Of a stretch of DNA of 64,000 nucleotides, positions 54,033-63,842 are shown piece by piece. Every line of letters starts with the position of its first letter. Position 1 is the first letter of the stretch. The stretch comes from JAHEJE01 sp965216335 (GTDB lineage Bacteria; Pseudomonadota; Alphaproteobacteria; Rhizobiales; Aestuariivirgaceae): positions 1,736,001-1,800,000 of the forward strand of contig OZ244154.1 of NCBI GenBank assembly GCA_965216335.1. Reading direction: 5' to 3'. Under the pieces are notes generated by a model. It was not told the origin of the DNA. It saw only the letters and a program-made list of their open reading frames with translations, and made no database searches. The translations under genes and the position numbers were made by a program.

Positions 54033-55511
54033 ATGTCTGAACAAACAATTTTCGTCGGCGGCAGCGGCAAGGATGAGGTGCTGTATCTGTCCCGCGCCAA
54101 CCGGCACGGCCTGGTGACCGGCGCCACCGGCACCGGCAAGACCATCACCCTGCAAATCCTCGCCGAAGGCTTCTCCGAAGCCGGCGTGCCGGTCTTCGCC
54201 GCCGATGTGAAGGGCGACTTGTCCGGCATCGCCAAGGCCGGCGAACCGAAGGACTTCCTGCTCAAACGCGCCGACAAGATCAATTTCGGCGATTATGGCT
54301 TCGATGCCTTCCCGACGATCTTCTGGGACCTGTTCGGCAAACAGGGCCATCCGATCCGCACCACCATCTCCGAGATGGGGCCGCTGCTGCTGTCGCGGCT
54401 GATGAACCTCACCGAGGCCCAGGAAGGCGCCCTCAATATCGCGTTCCGCATCGCCGACGACGAGGGCCTGCTGGTCCTCGACCTGAAGGACCTGAAGGCC
54501 CTGTTGTCGGAGCTCACCGAGCGTGGCCGCACCATCTCCAGCGAGTACGGCAATGTCGACCGCCGCACCGTCGGCGCGATCCAGCGTCGCCTGATCGTCC
54601 TGGAGGAGCAGGGCGGCGAGCATTTCTTCGGCGAGCCGGCCCTCGACATCCGCGACCTGATGCGCACCACCCGCGACGGCCGCGGCTACATCAACGTGCT
54701 GGCTGCCGACGAACTCATGCAGTCGCCGCAGCTCTACGCCACCTTCCTCCTGTGGCTGATGTCGGAATTGTTCGAGGAACTGCCCGAGGTCGGCGATCCC
54801 GACAAGCCGGTCATGGTGTTCTTCTTCGATGAAGCGCATCTGCTGTTCGACGACGCCCCCAAGGCGCTTTTGGAAAAAGTAGAGCAGGTCGTCCGCCTGA
54901 TCCGCTCCAAGGGCGTCGGCGTCTATTTCGTCACCCAGAACCCGCTCGATGTCCCCGATGAGGTCCTGGCCCAGCTCGGCAACCGCATCCAGCATGCCCT
55001 GCGCGCTTTCACCCCGCGCGACCAGAAGGCCGTCAAGGCCGCCGCCCAGACCTTCCGCCAGAACCCCTCCTTTGACACCGAGGAGGCGATCACCCAGCTC
55101 GGCGTCGGCGAAGCCTTGGTGTCGGTCCTCGACCCCAAGGGCATCCCCAGCATGGTCGAGCGCACCCTGATCCGGCCGCCGTCGACCCAGATGGGCCCGA
55201 TCGAACCCGCCGAACGTGCGAAGTTGGTCAAGAACAGCCCGGTCTACGGTCAGTATGACGAGGCCGTCGACCGCGAGTCGGCCTATGAACTGCTCGAAAA
55301 GGTCGCCGCCAAACGCGTTCAGGCCGAAAAAGAGGCCGAGGCCGCCAAGCAGCGTGAAAAAGAGGCAAAGGCCAAGAAGAGCTCCTCGCGCTCGTCCTAC
55401 AAACGCCAGTCCGCCACCGAACGCTTCGTCAAGAACATGGCCTCCAGCGTCGGCCGCCAACTCGGCAACGCCCTGGTCCGCGGCCTGCTGGGTTCACTTT
55501 TGCGGCGGTAA
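54033..55511 (+). CDS. HerA-like C-terminal domain ATPase (DUF853)
   Basis: 492 aa from ATG 54033. Walker A in G-A-T-G-T-G-K-T (residues 30-37) and Walker B in V-F-F-F-D-E-A-H near residue 265. A Lys/Glu/Ala-rich coiled region and basic tail end the protein. DUF853 proteins are related to the HerA/FtsK translocases; the role is unknown. An open frame continues upstream but is antisense to the DUF2267/2780-like gene. Confidence 0.93.
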   Translation: MSEQTIFVGGSGKDEVLYLSRANRHGLVTGATGTGKTITLQILAEGFSEAGVPVFAADVKGDLSGIAKAGEPKDFLLKRADKINFGDYGFDAFPTIFWDLFGKQGHPIRTTISEMGPLLLSRLMNLTEAQEGALNIAFRIADDEGLLVLDLKDLKALLSELTERGRTISSEYGNVDRRTVGAIQRRLIVLEEQGGEHFFGEPALDIRDLMRTTRDGRGYINVLAADELMQSPQLYATFLLWLMSELFEELPEVGDPDKPVMVFFFDEAHLLFDDAPKALLEKVEQVVRLIRSKGVGVYFVTQNPLDVPDEVLAQLGNRIQHALRAFTPRDQKAVKAAAQTFRQNPSFDTEEAITQLGVGEALVSVLDPKGIPSMVERTLIRPPSTQMGPIEPAERAKLVKNSPVYGQYDEAVDRESAYELLEKVAAKRVQAEKEAEAAKQREKEAKAKKSSSRSSYKRQSATERFVKNMASSVGRQLGNALVRGLLGSLLRR

Positions 55512-55616
55512 CGCTGCCGATACTTCGGTCTGCCCACCTTCAGCAACCGCCCCCCGACCCGGCTCTTGCTCCCGGCCGAAACCCGACCCGCAGAGAACCC
55601 TCCCTGCGCGCGGTGG

Positions 55617-55884
55617 CTAGAGCCTTTTTTGACAACACCGAGCCATTTGATGGGTCAAATTCGTTCAGCCCGGCAAGCCATGGCGTGCAGCGCGATGTGG
55701 TGTATCGGGCAAGCGGCATGGCACACCGGATGGGCGAATTTGTCCCACCGAAGGCCGGCTTTTCGCGCTCGCTGGACAGCGTTAGGCGGCACTTGTGGTC
55801 AGCCAGACCACGGCGTGCCGCCTGCCTTGCCAGCAAACGCTAAAAGCCGGTCAAATGGCTCGGTATTGTCAAAAAAGGCTCTAG
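55617..55884. repeat. MITE-like repeat, copy 1 (268 bp)
   Basis: CTAG-flanked element with 34-bp terminal inverted repeats beginning CTAGAGCCTTTTTTGACAA, one mismatch between arms. The internal sequence is about 90% identical to the copy at 60455-60722, in the same orientation. It carries a short open frame of about 75 codons on each strand but no transposase signature, so a non-autonomous element is likely. Confidence 0.88.
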
Positions 55885-56428
55885 CCCCGCCTGACCCGCT
55901 CAGGTCCAAATGCAGACTGCCGACCACTCCCAATTCCGTATTTACCGGATTTGCCCCACTACTGCCTGCTGAACCAAACAGCAGTGCATCAAGCCAGGCG
56001 ATGTCGGTTTGCGCAGACGTCTGTTCGCATGCCGCGACCAAAGGCCAACAAGCTTGGACCCTGCCACCTGCAGAAAACCTGCTGCGTTCAGAAATCCAAG
56101 GACAATGAAGAGACCAATCGCCTTTGCCGCCGCCATGGGAGCAAGGCATCAGCCCCGAGCGGCAAACCCGACCCAGACACCTGACTCTCAAACACGGCGC
56201 TTTAACTTCCTATTTGCCTGACATATATATATTTATATAAAGATCATAAAATAATCACAGCGCTTCTGCGATTACCCGTTAAGATCCAGGCGCGGAAGGC
56301 GGTCTGGCGCCACAGCGTCCTGAAAAGGGATCTAATTTGTCCGACAATAGAGCGCTGAGCAACCACCCGCCGTCTGGCCCACCTCGGCGGGCAACACCAA
56401 CCGCTGGCCTAAAACGCCGGCGTCAGGC
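55885..56428. other. Gap between MITE copy 1 and chpT
   Basis: 544 bp without a supported gene. An AT-rich tract at 56,220-56,262 (ATATATATATTTATATAAAG) stands out in this GC-rich genome and may be a promoter or a bend; no box can be named. Confidence 0.5.
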
Positions 56429-57076
56429 TCAGGCAGCAGCTGACGCCCTCGGCCGGGCGGCTATCAGCGCCGCTTCCCCGTCCATGTGAGCCGTGAGGTC
56501 GTAACCGGCGCTTTGGGCGAGCCGGGTGGCGTAGTAGATCTGCACCAGCCGGGCATCCATTTCCTCGGGATCGAGATTGCCGTCCAACAGCATTTGCGAC
56601 TTCTCAGGAATGCGTGCCCGCTCGCCTTCGGCCCGCACACTCAGGCCGCCGGGACCCATATCCACCGTCACCGTGCCGCCGCGCGGCACCGCCGACATGC
56701 CCATCAGCATCATGTTGAGCAGCAGTTTGACCTCCTGCTTCGGCCGCGTTTCGCGCGGCGCCTGCCAGTCGAGCCTAATCTTTTCATCGCCGACGAACAT
56801 CTGCGCGATGTCACCGGCCTCGCCGACATCGATGTTGGCGCCGGCCGATCCGGCGGCACCGAATGCTATGCGGCAGAACTTCAGCTTCGCCGATGCCTGC
56901 TTGGCCGACCGGGTGACCAGGTCCATGGCGATCTTGCGCATCTCCTCGTCATCTTCTTCCTCGAGCACTTCAAGACCGTTGGCAACCGCGCCGACCGGCG
57001 AGATCACATCGTGGCACACCCGCGAGCACAACAGTGCCGCCAGGTCCAGATCGTCCAAAAGCTTGAAGTCCGTCAT
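56429..57076 (-). CDS. chpT: ChpT histidine phosphotransferase
   Basis: 215 aa from ATG 57076. Dimerisation-helix motif L-C-S-R-V-C-H-D-V-I-S-P-V with phosphoacceptor His22, then a degenerate ATPase-like domain (L-L-L-N-M-M-L-M-G-M near residue 117) that cannot bind ATP. ChpT passes phosphate from the hybrid kinase CckA to CtrA and CpdR. With ctrA and sciP, three CtrA-circuit genes lie within 26 kb. Confidence 0.95.
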   Translation of the reverse strand: MTDFKLLDDLDLAALLCSRVCHDVISPVGAVANGLEVLEEEDDEEMRKIAMDLVTRSAKQASAKLKFCRIAFGAAGSAGANIDVGEAGDIAQMFVGDEKIRLDWQAPRETRPKQEVKLLLNMMLMGMSAVPRGGTVTVDMGPGGLSVRAEGERARIPEKSQMLLDGNLDPEEMDARLVQIYYATRLAQSAGYDLTAHMDGEAALIAARPRASAAA

Positions 57077-57289
57077 CGATGCCCTCCGCAAGCAATCCCG
57101 TTTCCAACCGATTCAGCGTTTGTTTTTAATGCGTTGCGGTACGCAAAGCAAAGCCGACCCGGGTCGTTCGGTGCAACCCCTTGTGCCGACTCGCAAAATT
57201 TGCCATTCACCCGCTGTCACCGCGCCCCTTGCTTCGGCGCAAATGCGCACAGAGCGGCGAATCACCGCTGATACTTCAACCGAGGACCC

Positions 57290-58078
57290 ATGACCCGATC
57301 CGACTTGCTTGCGCAACTGGTTGAACTCGCCCACGCCGCCGGCCGCGCGGTCATGGACATCTACGAGACGGACCATGACGTCGCCGAAAAGGACGACAGA
57401 ACGCCGGTCACCGCCGCCGACCTGGCGTCCGAAAAGGTCATCCTTGCCGGATTGCGGGCCATCGATCCGCAGACCCCGGTCATCTCCGAGGAAGCAACCG
57501 CAGCCGGTGCCGAACCAGTATCGGGTCCCCGCTTCTACCTTGTCGACCCGCTCGACGGCACCCGCGAGTTCATTTCGCGCAACGGCGAGTTCACCATCAA
57601 TATCGCATTGATCGAAGACGACGTCCCCGTCGCCGGCGTGGTCTATGCCCCGGCCCGGCGGCGGATGTTTGCCGGCGCCATTGGCGCGGGCGCCCGCGAG
57701 GCGCAGTTGGCTGTCGAGGACGATGTCGCAGCCGCACAATGGCACAGCATCGCCACGAGCAAGCGCGGCACCCCCTGCAAAGCCGTCGCCAGCCGATCAC
57801 ACCGCGATGAAAAGACCGACGCCTGGCTCACTGCCCATGACATCGGCGATCTCGTTTCCGCCGGCTCGTCGCTGAAGTTCTGCCTGGTTGCCGCCGGCGA
57901 GGCCGACGTCTATCCGCGCTTCGGCCGCACCATGGAATGGGACACCGCCGCCGGCCACGCCGTCCTCGCCGCCGCCGGGGGCCAGGTCATGTGCGAAGAC
58001 GGACCGCCCCTCACCTACGGAAAGCGCGAACGCGGCTTCGATAACCCCGGTTTCATCGCCTGGGGTCATAGCCGCTAA
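57290..58078 (+). CDS. cysQ: 3'(2'),5'-bisphosphate nucleotidase CysQ
   Basis: 262 aa, inositol monophosphatase superfamily. Metal site residues in P-V-T-A-A-D-L-A-S-E, S-E-E-A near residue 66 and V-D-P-L-D-G-T-R-E-F near residue 85, then W-D-T-A-A-G-H-A near residue 220. It hydrolyses PAP to AMP in sulfate assimilation. Single gene, ATG 57290. Confidence 0.95.
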   Translation: MTRSDLLAQLVELAHAAGRAVMDIYETDHDVAEKDDRTPVTAADLASEKVILAGLRAIDPQTPVISEEATAAGAEPVSGPRFYLVDPLDGTREFISRNGEFTINIALIEDDVPVAGVVYAPARRRMFAGAIGAGAREAQLAVEDDVAAAQWHSIATSKRGTPCKAVASRSHRDEKTDAWLTAHDIGDLVSAGSSLKFCLVAAGEADVYPRFGRTMEWDTAAGHAVLAAAGGQVMCEDGPPLTYGKRERGFDNPGFIAWGHSR

Positions 58079-58284
58079 TTATTTATCAACCTTGCCAGTT
58101 CGTTAACGGCTTGGAAAGCCGCTGCGCGCTAGGATTGCCGCAGGGTCTCCACGCTCTGGCCCCAATCGCCGGGCATTATCGCCAGATTCGTCAAGCGGGG
58201 AGACGGGCAGGTTCACTGCTCTTTATTGAGATATGCCGGCTGGACACTGAAACAGGCCACCGCACAGCACCTTCAGGATGGGGA

Positions 58285-58914
58285 ATGGAAATGATCCGCA
58301 AGTTCACCTTTTCAACTCTGGCCGCAGCTGCGGTGTTTTCGCTGATGACCGCCATGCCGCACCAGGCCGCGGCGATTTCCGAAAGCGATGCCACTTATGG
58401 CGCCCGACCGCCGGCCAGCCAGGCCGAAGCCGGCACCTATTCGTCCGACGAGATCGTCACCGCCGGGCATCAGTTCTTCGGCACCACCACCAAGGGTCTG
58501 GCCCAGGCGGTCGAGTACGTCTTCCAGCGCGCCGGCCAGCCGAACGGCTATATCATCGGTGAAGAAGGAGCCGGCGCCTTCATAGGCGGCCTGCGCTATG
58601 GCGAAGGCACGCTGTATATGAAGGACGGCCGTCAGCAGAAGGTGTTCTGGCAGGGTCCCTCTGTCGGTTTTGACTTCGGGGGCAACGGCTCACGCTCTCT
58701 GGTGCTGGTCTACGACATGGACACCCCGCGCGACATCTTCGACCGTTTCGTCGGGGTTGAGGGTTCGGCCTATCTGGTAGGCGGTGTCGGGGTCAACTTC
58801 CAGTCCAACGAAAAGCTCAAACTGGCACCGATCCGCACCGGCGTCGGGGCCAGGCTCGGCGCCAATGTCGGCTACCTGAAATACACCGACCATCCGACCT
58901 GGAACCCATTCTGA
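58285..58914 (+). CDS. DUF1134 family exported protein
   Basis: 209 aa from ATG 58285 (AGGATGGGGA upstream; an ATG two codons later is possible). Signal peptide (about 1-32, ending H-Q-A-A-A), then the DUF1134 domain with G-E-G-T-L-Y and Q-G-P-S-V-G-F-D-F-G-G-N-G. Conserved in alphaproteobacteria, function unknown. The frame upstream is not coding. Confidence 0.92.
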   Translation: MEMIRKFTFSTLAAAAVFSLMTAMPHQAAAISESDATYGARPPASQAEAGTYSSDEIVTAGHQFFGTTTKGLAQAVEYVFQRAGQPNGYIIGEEGAGAFIGGLRYGEGTLYMKDGRQQKVFWQGPSVGFDFGGNGSRSLVLVYDMDTPRDIFDRFVGVEGSAYLVGGVGVNFQSNEKLKLAPIRTGVGARLGANVGYLKYTDHPTWNPF

Positions 58915-59119
58915 CCAAAACGAACGCAAGGCATCGGCGCTCTTGTTGCAGTGACCGCTCAAACAGAGCCCCGCGCTGCAAACTTTGCATTTCCCGCCCG
59001 GACCACATAAACCTGTAATGTGAATTGGGGCACCCGCAGCCACGCGACCGGCCGCGACGGCCGAAAACGCTGAGGTTTTGCTCCATTCAGTTGCGGGTTT
59101 GATCGATCGGAACGCATTC

Positions 59120-60358
59120 ATGCCTGACATTGAGACGATCATGTATGTCGTCCTGGCCCTGGTGCTTCTGGCACTGGCCGCGTTGTTCCTCGGCAGAATT
59201 GGATTGGTCACGGCAAAAAAGTTGCGCAAGCAGCGCACCGAGCGTGATGCGCCGGCCAAGATCGCCACCCTCGAAGCCGAACGCGACCAGTTGCGCGCCG
59301 AACACGCCATGCTGTCGCGCAAGCTGGAGATGCGCCTGGACGACCTTAAGACCAAGTTGGCCGAGCAGACCGCCGAGGTGTCGCGCAACCGCAACCGCAT
59401 CGACCACATGGTCAAACAGGTCGAAAAGCGCGAACAGATCCTTGCCGAACGTGACGCGCAGATCGCCACCTTCCACGAGCAGATCGGTCCGCTTGAGGAA
59501 GAGCTGGAAAACCGCACCCAAAGCGTCCAGGAATTGAAGCAGCAGTTCAGCGACGCTGAAGCGACAATCGCCACGCTCCGTGACGAAATCACCGCGCTGG
59601 AAGGAAAAAACTCATTTAAGGATTCTCAAATCAAGGCATTGCGCGACGAATTGGACGGCATGCCGGACGTGCCCGAGTTCTCGGCTCAGGCTGCCGAGGC
59701 GCACAACCGGGTTGAAAAGCGCATCGCCGAGTTGACCGCATTGTCAGCCCGGATCGAACAGCAGCGCGCCGCTCTCGGTGCCGATCAGCCCAAGACGAAG
59801 TCGAAGTCGAAATCGGCCAGAAAGACCAAACCAAAGGCGAGACCAGGCCGCAAAGCCGCGGCAAAATCATCAAAGGCCAAAGCCACTGATACGGCGGACG
59901 TTGACAAACAGGTAGACGAAGATGCTCCGAAAACGCAGACCGGGCGCAAGCGCAAACCGTCCGTCAGGAAAACCGCATCGAGGAAGGCGCCAGCAAAGAA
60001 GGGCGGGGGTCGAATGTCGTCAACGGACACGCCCGCGCCAAAACTCAGCGTCGTCGGCAAAATCAACAGCGAACTGGAAGCCAAGATCGACAGCGCCGAG
60101 CAGGAATCCCGCGACCTGCAGAGCGAACTGGCCAAACTCGACGATATCTGGACCGAAAAACTTGATGAGTTGCAAAAGGCAGCCGGCCGGGGAACGAAAG
60201 CCCACGAGATAATTTCCGATAACGTCAACGGCAAATCCGATGGAAAAGGCGAAGACGACGACGGCAATGAAGAGACGGAGCCATCGGGTCGAAGTTTTCA
60301 GAACGTCATCTCCCTGGCTGCCCGCATTCGTGCACTGCAACGCAAGACGGCCGACTAA
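59120..60358 (+). CDS. Membrane-anchored coiled-coil protein with a histone-H1-like basic tract
   Basis: 412 aa from ATG 59120. One TM helix (about 8-29), a long coiled coil (about 45-225; heptads with E-R-D-Q-L-R-A-E type repeats), then a Lys/Arg/Ala-rich segment (about 235-305; K-S-K-S-K-S-A-R-K-T-K-P-K) and a C-terminal helix. No family recognised. The layout suggests a structural or DNA-binding membrane tether, by composition only. Confidence 0.85.
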   Translation: MPDIETIMYVVLALVLLALAALFLGRIGLVTAKKLRKQRTERDAPAKIATLEAERDQLRAEHAMLSRKLEMRLDDLKTKLAEQTAEVSRNRNRIDHMVKQVEKREQILAERDAQIATFHEQIGPLEEELENRTQSVQELKQQFSDAEATIATLRDEITALEGKNSFKDSQIKALRDELDGMPDVPEFSAQAAEAHNRVEKRIAELTALSARIEQQRAALGADQPKTKSKSKSARKTKPKARPGRKAAAKSSKAKATDTADVDKQVDEDAPKTQTGRKRKPSVRKTASRKAPAKKGGGRMSSTDTPAPKLSVVGKINSELEAKIDSAEQESRDLQSELAKLDDIWTEKLDELQKAAGRGTKAHEIISDNVNGKSDGKGEDDDGNEETEPSGRSFQNVISLAARIRALQRKTAD

Positions 60359-60454
60359 ACCTCTTTTGACAGCATCAGGCGATACAACCGAATCTGTGTC
60401 ATCCCGGAATGGCTGCAAGGCCATATCCGGGATCTCTGAACCTTGCCAGACAGG

Positions 60455-60722
60455 CTAGAGCCTTTTTTGACAATACCGAGCCATTTGATGGGTCAAATTC
60501 GTTCAGTCCGGCAAGCCATGTCGCGCCGCGCGATGCGGTGTATCGGGCTAGCGGCATGGCGCACCGGATGGGCGAATTTGTCCCACCGAAGGCCGGTTTT
60601 TCGCGCTCGCTGGACAGCGTTAGGCAGCACTTGTGGTCAACCAGACCACGGCGCGCCGCCTGCCTTGCCAGCAAACGCGAAAAGCCGGTCAAATGGCACG
60701 GTATTGTCAAAAAAGGCTCTAG
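60455..60722. repeat. MITE-like repeat, copy 2 (268 bp)
   Basis: Same length, termini and orientation as copy 1 at 55617-55884: CTAGAGCCTTTTTTGACAA... with 34-bp inverted ends (one mismatch), about 90% identical inside. CTAG lies at both borders, consistent with a short duplicated target or with CTAG being part of the element. Confidence 0.88.
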
Positions 60723-61109
60723 AAGTCCCGCTCGCGCGCTGCTTGGCCGGGATGATAGTTGGAGACCTCCGAAACCTCCAAACGTCGTCACTGCCGAGTT
60801 TGCCCCGAAATTTAGGACAACAAATCAATAGCTTGCGGCCCTGGATTACCGGGTCGAGCCCGGCGATGACGGCTTCCGGGGATGTCCAGTTCGAAGGCAG
60901 GGGGTGCAGATAACTCGCACGCTGCCTTAATGTCTGACATTATGACAATTGCTTGACCGCACAAAAATCTCCGCAACAGCCGGCTGCGACTGCTGCTTCC
61001 GGCAATGGCGCGTGTCCGAAGGCTTCTCGCCGATTGCCTGTGGCTGAAAAGCTGCGGATTTAGCACAGGAATTGCTGTGTCCAGCCGGTTTTCCGGGTAA
61101 ATTCACAGC
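60723..61109. other. Gap between MITE copy 2 and the glutamate-synthase-domain gene
   Basis: 387 bp; no supported gene, RNA or repeat. The last 100 bp presumably hold the promoter of the next gene. Confidence 0.5.
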
Positions 61110-62648
61110 ATGAGCATCTGGTCCGGCATCACCGCAACGGGTATCGGCTTTCTCGCCGCGCTGTTCATCGTCCTCATCGGCCTTGCAGCGCTGGCGCTGG
61201 CCGTCATCTTCGTCATAGACATTTCACAAAGCCACGACGCGGTGCGGCGCAACTATCCGGTAATCGGCCGATTTCGCACCATTTTTTCCACGCTCGGCGA
61301 GTTCTTCCGGCAGTACTTCTTTGCCATGGACCGCGAGGAAATGCCGTTCAACCGGGCCGAGCGGGACTGGGTCGAACATTCCTCTGAAGGTGTCGACAAC
61401 ACTGTCGCCTTCGGTTCGACCCGCAGCCTGACGCCGCCCGGCACGCCGATTTTCGCCAATGCTGCCTATCCGCCGCTCGATGAGGAGACCTCGGAACCAC
61501 CTGCCGTGGTGATCGGCCCCTACTGCGAGACACCATACGAAGCCTCATCCATCATCAATATTTCCGCCATGAGCTTCGGTTCGCTGTCCGCACCGGCGGT
61601 GAAAGCCCTGTCGCGCGGCGCCAAGAAGGCCGGCTGCTGGCTCAATACCGGCGAAGGCGGCCTGTCGCCTCACCATCTGGAAGGCGGCTGCGATATCGTC
61701 TTTCAGATCGGAACGGCCAAGTACGGCGTGCGCGACGCCGACGGCCGGCTGAGCGATGCCAGGCTGGCCGAGATCGCCGCCATCGACCAGGTCAGGATGT
61801 TCGAGATCAAGCTCTCCCAGGGCGCAAAGCCCGGCAAAGGCGGCATTCTGCCCGCCTCCAAGGTTACCGCTGAAATCGCCGAAATCCGCGGCATTCCGCA
61901 AGGCAAGGACTCGATCTCGCCGAACCGCCACGCCGAGGTGCACTCAAACGCCGACCTTCTCGACCTAATCGGCCATGTCCGCAGCATCACCGGCAAGCCC
62001 GTCGGGTTCAAGGCTGTCACCGGCGGGTTCGACTGGCTGGAGGATTTGTGCCGCGAGATCAACCGACGCGGCATCGAGAGCGCCCCGGACTACATTCAGC
62101 TCGATTCCGGCGATGGCGGAACCGGCGCCGCCCCGATGCCGCTGATGGACAATGTCGGCATGACCATCCGCGAGGCTCTGCCGCTGTTGATCGACGTGAT
62201 TGTCCGCCATGGCCTGCGCGAACGCATAAAAGTCGTGTGTTCCGGCAAGCTGATCACCCCGGCCGAGGTTGCCTGGGCCTATTGCGCCGGCGCCGATTTT
62301 GCCGTTTCGGCGCGCGGCTTCATGTTCGCGCTCGGCTGCATCCAGTCGCTCAGGTGCAACAAGAACACTTGTCCGACCGGCATCACCACCCACGACGAAT
62401 ACCTGCAGCGCGGCCTCGATCCAGCCGACAAGGCCGAGCGGGTGGCCAATTTTGTCAAAAAGATCCGCTACGGTGTCGGCATGATCTCCCACTCCTGCGG
62501 TGCTGCCCATCCTCGTGACCTCAGGCGCCACCATGTCCGCATCGCCCGTGGCGACGCCCGTTCGGTGCCGCTCGACGAACTGTATCCGCCGGCCAGACCG
62601 GCCACGTCCCAGGCGCCGCGCAAAGCGCCAGACGCCGGCACCCGCTGA
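61110..62648 (+). CDS. FMN-binding glutamate synthase-family membrane protein
   Basis: 512 aa: one or two N-terminal TM helices (about 10-40), then the GltS FMN-binding domain (about 110-470) with S-A-M-S-F-G-S-L-S near residue 153, G-E-G-G-L-S-P-H-H, K-L-S-Q-G-A-K-P-G-K-G-G and C-N-K-N-T-C-P-T-G-I-T (3Fe-4S-type cysteines). No amidotransferase domain. Such stand-alone proteins are common in bacteria; the substrate is uncertain. Confidence 0.92.
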   Translation: MSIWSGITATGIGFLAALFIVLIGLAALALAVIFVIDISQSHDAVRRNYPVIGRFRTIFSTLGEFFRQYFFAMDREEMPFNRAERDWVEHSSEGVDNTVAFGSTRSLTPPGTPIFANAAYPPLDEETSEPPAVVIGPYCETPYEASSIINISAMSFGSLSAPAVKALSRGAKKAGCWLNTGEGGLSPHHLEGGCDIVFQIGTAKYGVRDADGRLSDARLAEIAAIDQVRMFEIKLSQGAKPGKGGILPASKVTAEIAEIRGIPQGKDSISPNRHAEVHSNADLLDLIGHVRSITGKPVGFKAVTGGFDWLEDLCREINRRGIESAPDYIQLDSGDGGTGAAPMPLMDNVGMTIREALPLLIDVIVRHGLRERIKVVCSGKLITPAEVAWAYCAGADFAVSARGFMFALGCIQSLRCNKNTCPTGITTHDEYLQRGLDPADKAERVANFVKKIRYGVGMISHSCGAAHPRDLRRHHVRIARGDARSVPLDELYPPARPATSQAPRKAPDAGTR

Positions 62649-62663
62649 GCCGTCCCGCGTATC

Positions 62664-63842
62664 ATGGCACGCAAGAAGTTCTCCGATCAGGCCGTCGCGC
62701 GCTGGAAGCCACCACAATCCGGCCGGGCCGAATTCTGGGACGAGACCATGCCGGGCTTCGGCATGCGCATCACACCGGCCGGCAAGAAGGTCTGGCAGCT
62801 CATGTACCGCTCCGGCGGACGCAAGCGCCGTCTCAGCCTCGGCGACTATCCAACCCTGTCGCTCAGCCTTGCCCGGCAAGCTGCCCAACAGGCGCTCGAT
62901 GCCATCGCCCGTGGCGACGATCCGGCCGCTGAACGCATCGCCATCACCGGTGGCCAGTTGACCTTCGAGAGCTTTGCCCGCGCCTATCTCGAACGCCACG
63001 CCAAGCGCAACAAGAAGAGCTGGCAGGCCGATCAGGCGATGATCAACAACGATCTCATCCCTGCCTGGGGTCGCCGCCCAGCCGGATCGATCGCCCGGCG
63101 CGATGTCTTCGCCCTGCTCGAAAACGTCATGGCGCGTGGCCATCCCTACGCCGCCAACCGGCGTCTGGCGCTGATCAGAAAGATGTTCGCCTGGGGTCTG
63201 TCGGTCGACATGGTCACCAACTCACCGGCCTCCGGGGTGTCGGCGCCGGCCGGCGAGGAAGTCCGTTCGCGCACCCTGAGCGAGACCGAGATCGCGTCCC
63301 TGTGGCAGGCCTGGGAGACCATGGGATACCCCTACGGCGCGATCTTCAAACTGATCCTGCTGACCGCTCAGCGCCGGTCCGACATCGCCGGCCTGCGCCT
63401 CGAGGACATCGGTTTCACCACCCAGATCTGGAGCCCGCCGCACGCCAAAACCAAGTCCGGCGGCACGCACGAATTGCCGTTGTCGCGCGAGGCAATGGAA
63501 GTCCTCACCACCTTGCCGCGCTCGACCAGCGCGCTTGTGTTTCCGTCACCGCGCGATCGCGCCCGGCCGATTTCTGGTTTTTCAAAAGCCGCCGAACGGG
63601 CGACCAGACTGTCCGGCGTGGACGACTGGCGCACCCAGGATTTGCGTCGCACCGCCGCCGTCAGCATGGCCCGGCTCGGCACGCCGCCCGACCTGCTCGA
63701 CCAGATATTGAACGTCCGCACCAGCCCGGCCAGCGGCCTGCGCGGCATCTACCAACTGGCCGCCGACGCCGACCAGAAACGTCAGGCCTTGCAAGCCTGG
63801 GCAGACCAGGTCACCGCCATCGTGACCCGGGCAGGGCCGTAA
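62664..63842 (+). CDS. Tyrosine recombinase/integrase (P4-type, DUF4102 N-terminus), catalytic His residues replaced
   Basis: 392 aa. N-terminal arm-binding DUF4102 domain (about 1-90), core-binding SAM-like domain (about 100-185) and catalytic domain (about 205-385). Arg in A-Q-R-R-S-D, Lys in A-K-T-K-S-G, Arg in D-L-R-R-T and Tyr in G-I-Y-Q-L can be seen. The usual His of H-D-L-R-R-T is Gln (Q-D-L-R-R-T) and the second His (L-N-H) is Val (L-N-V-R-T). 16 bp after the previous gene; no tRNA lies nearby. Confidence 0.88.
   Translation: MARKKFSDQAVARWKPPQSGRAEFWDETMPGFGMRITPAGKKVWQLMYRSGGRKRRLSLGDYPTLSLSLARQAAQQALDAIARGDDPAAERIAITGGQLTFESFARAYLERHAKRNKKSWQADQAMINNDLIPAWGRRPAGSIARRDVFALLENVMARGHPYAANRRLALIRKMFAWGLSVDMVTNSPASGVSAPAGEEVRSRTLSETEIASLWQAWETMGYPYGAIFKLILLTAQRRSDIAGLRLEDIGFTTQIWSPPHAKTKSGGTHELPLSREAMEVLTTLPRSTSALVFPSPRDRARPISGFSKAAERATRLSGVDDWRTQDLRRTAAVSMARLGTPPDLLDQILNVRTSPASGLRGIYQLAADADQKRQALQAWADQVTAIVTRAGP

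Noticed and set aside
53964..55460. 498-codon minus-strand frame opposite the HerA-like gene
   Set aside because: Antisense shadow; the plus strand has Walker A and B motifs.
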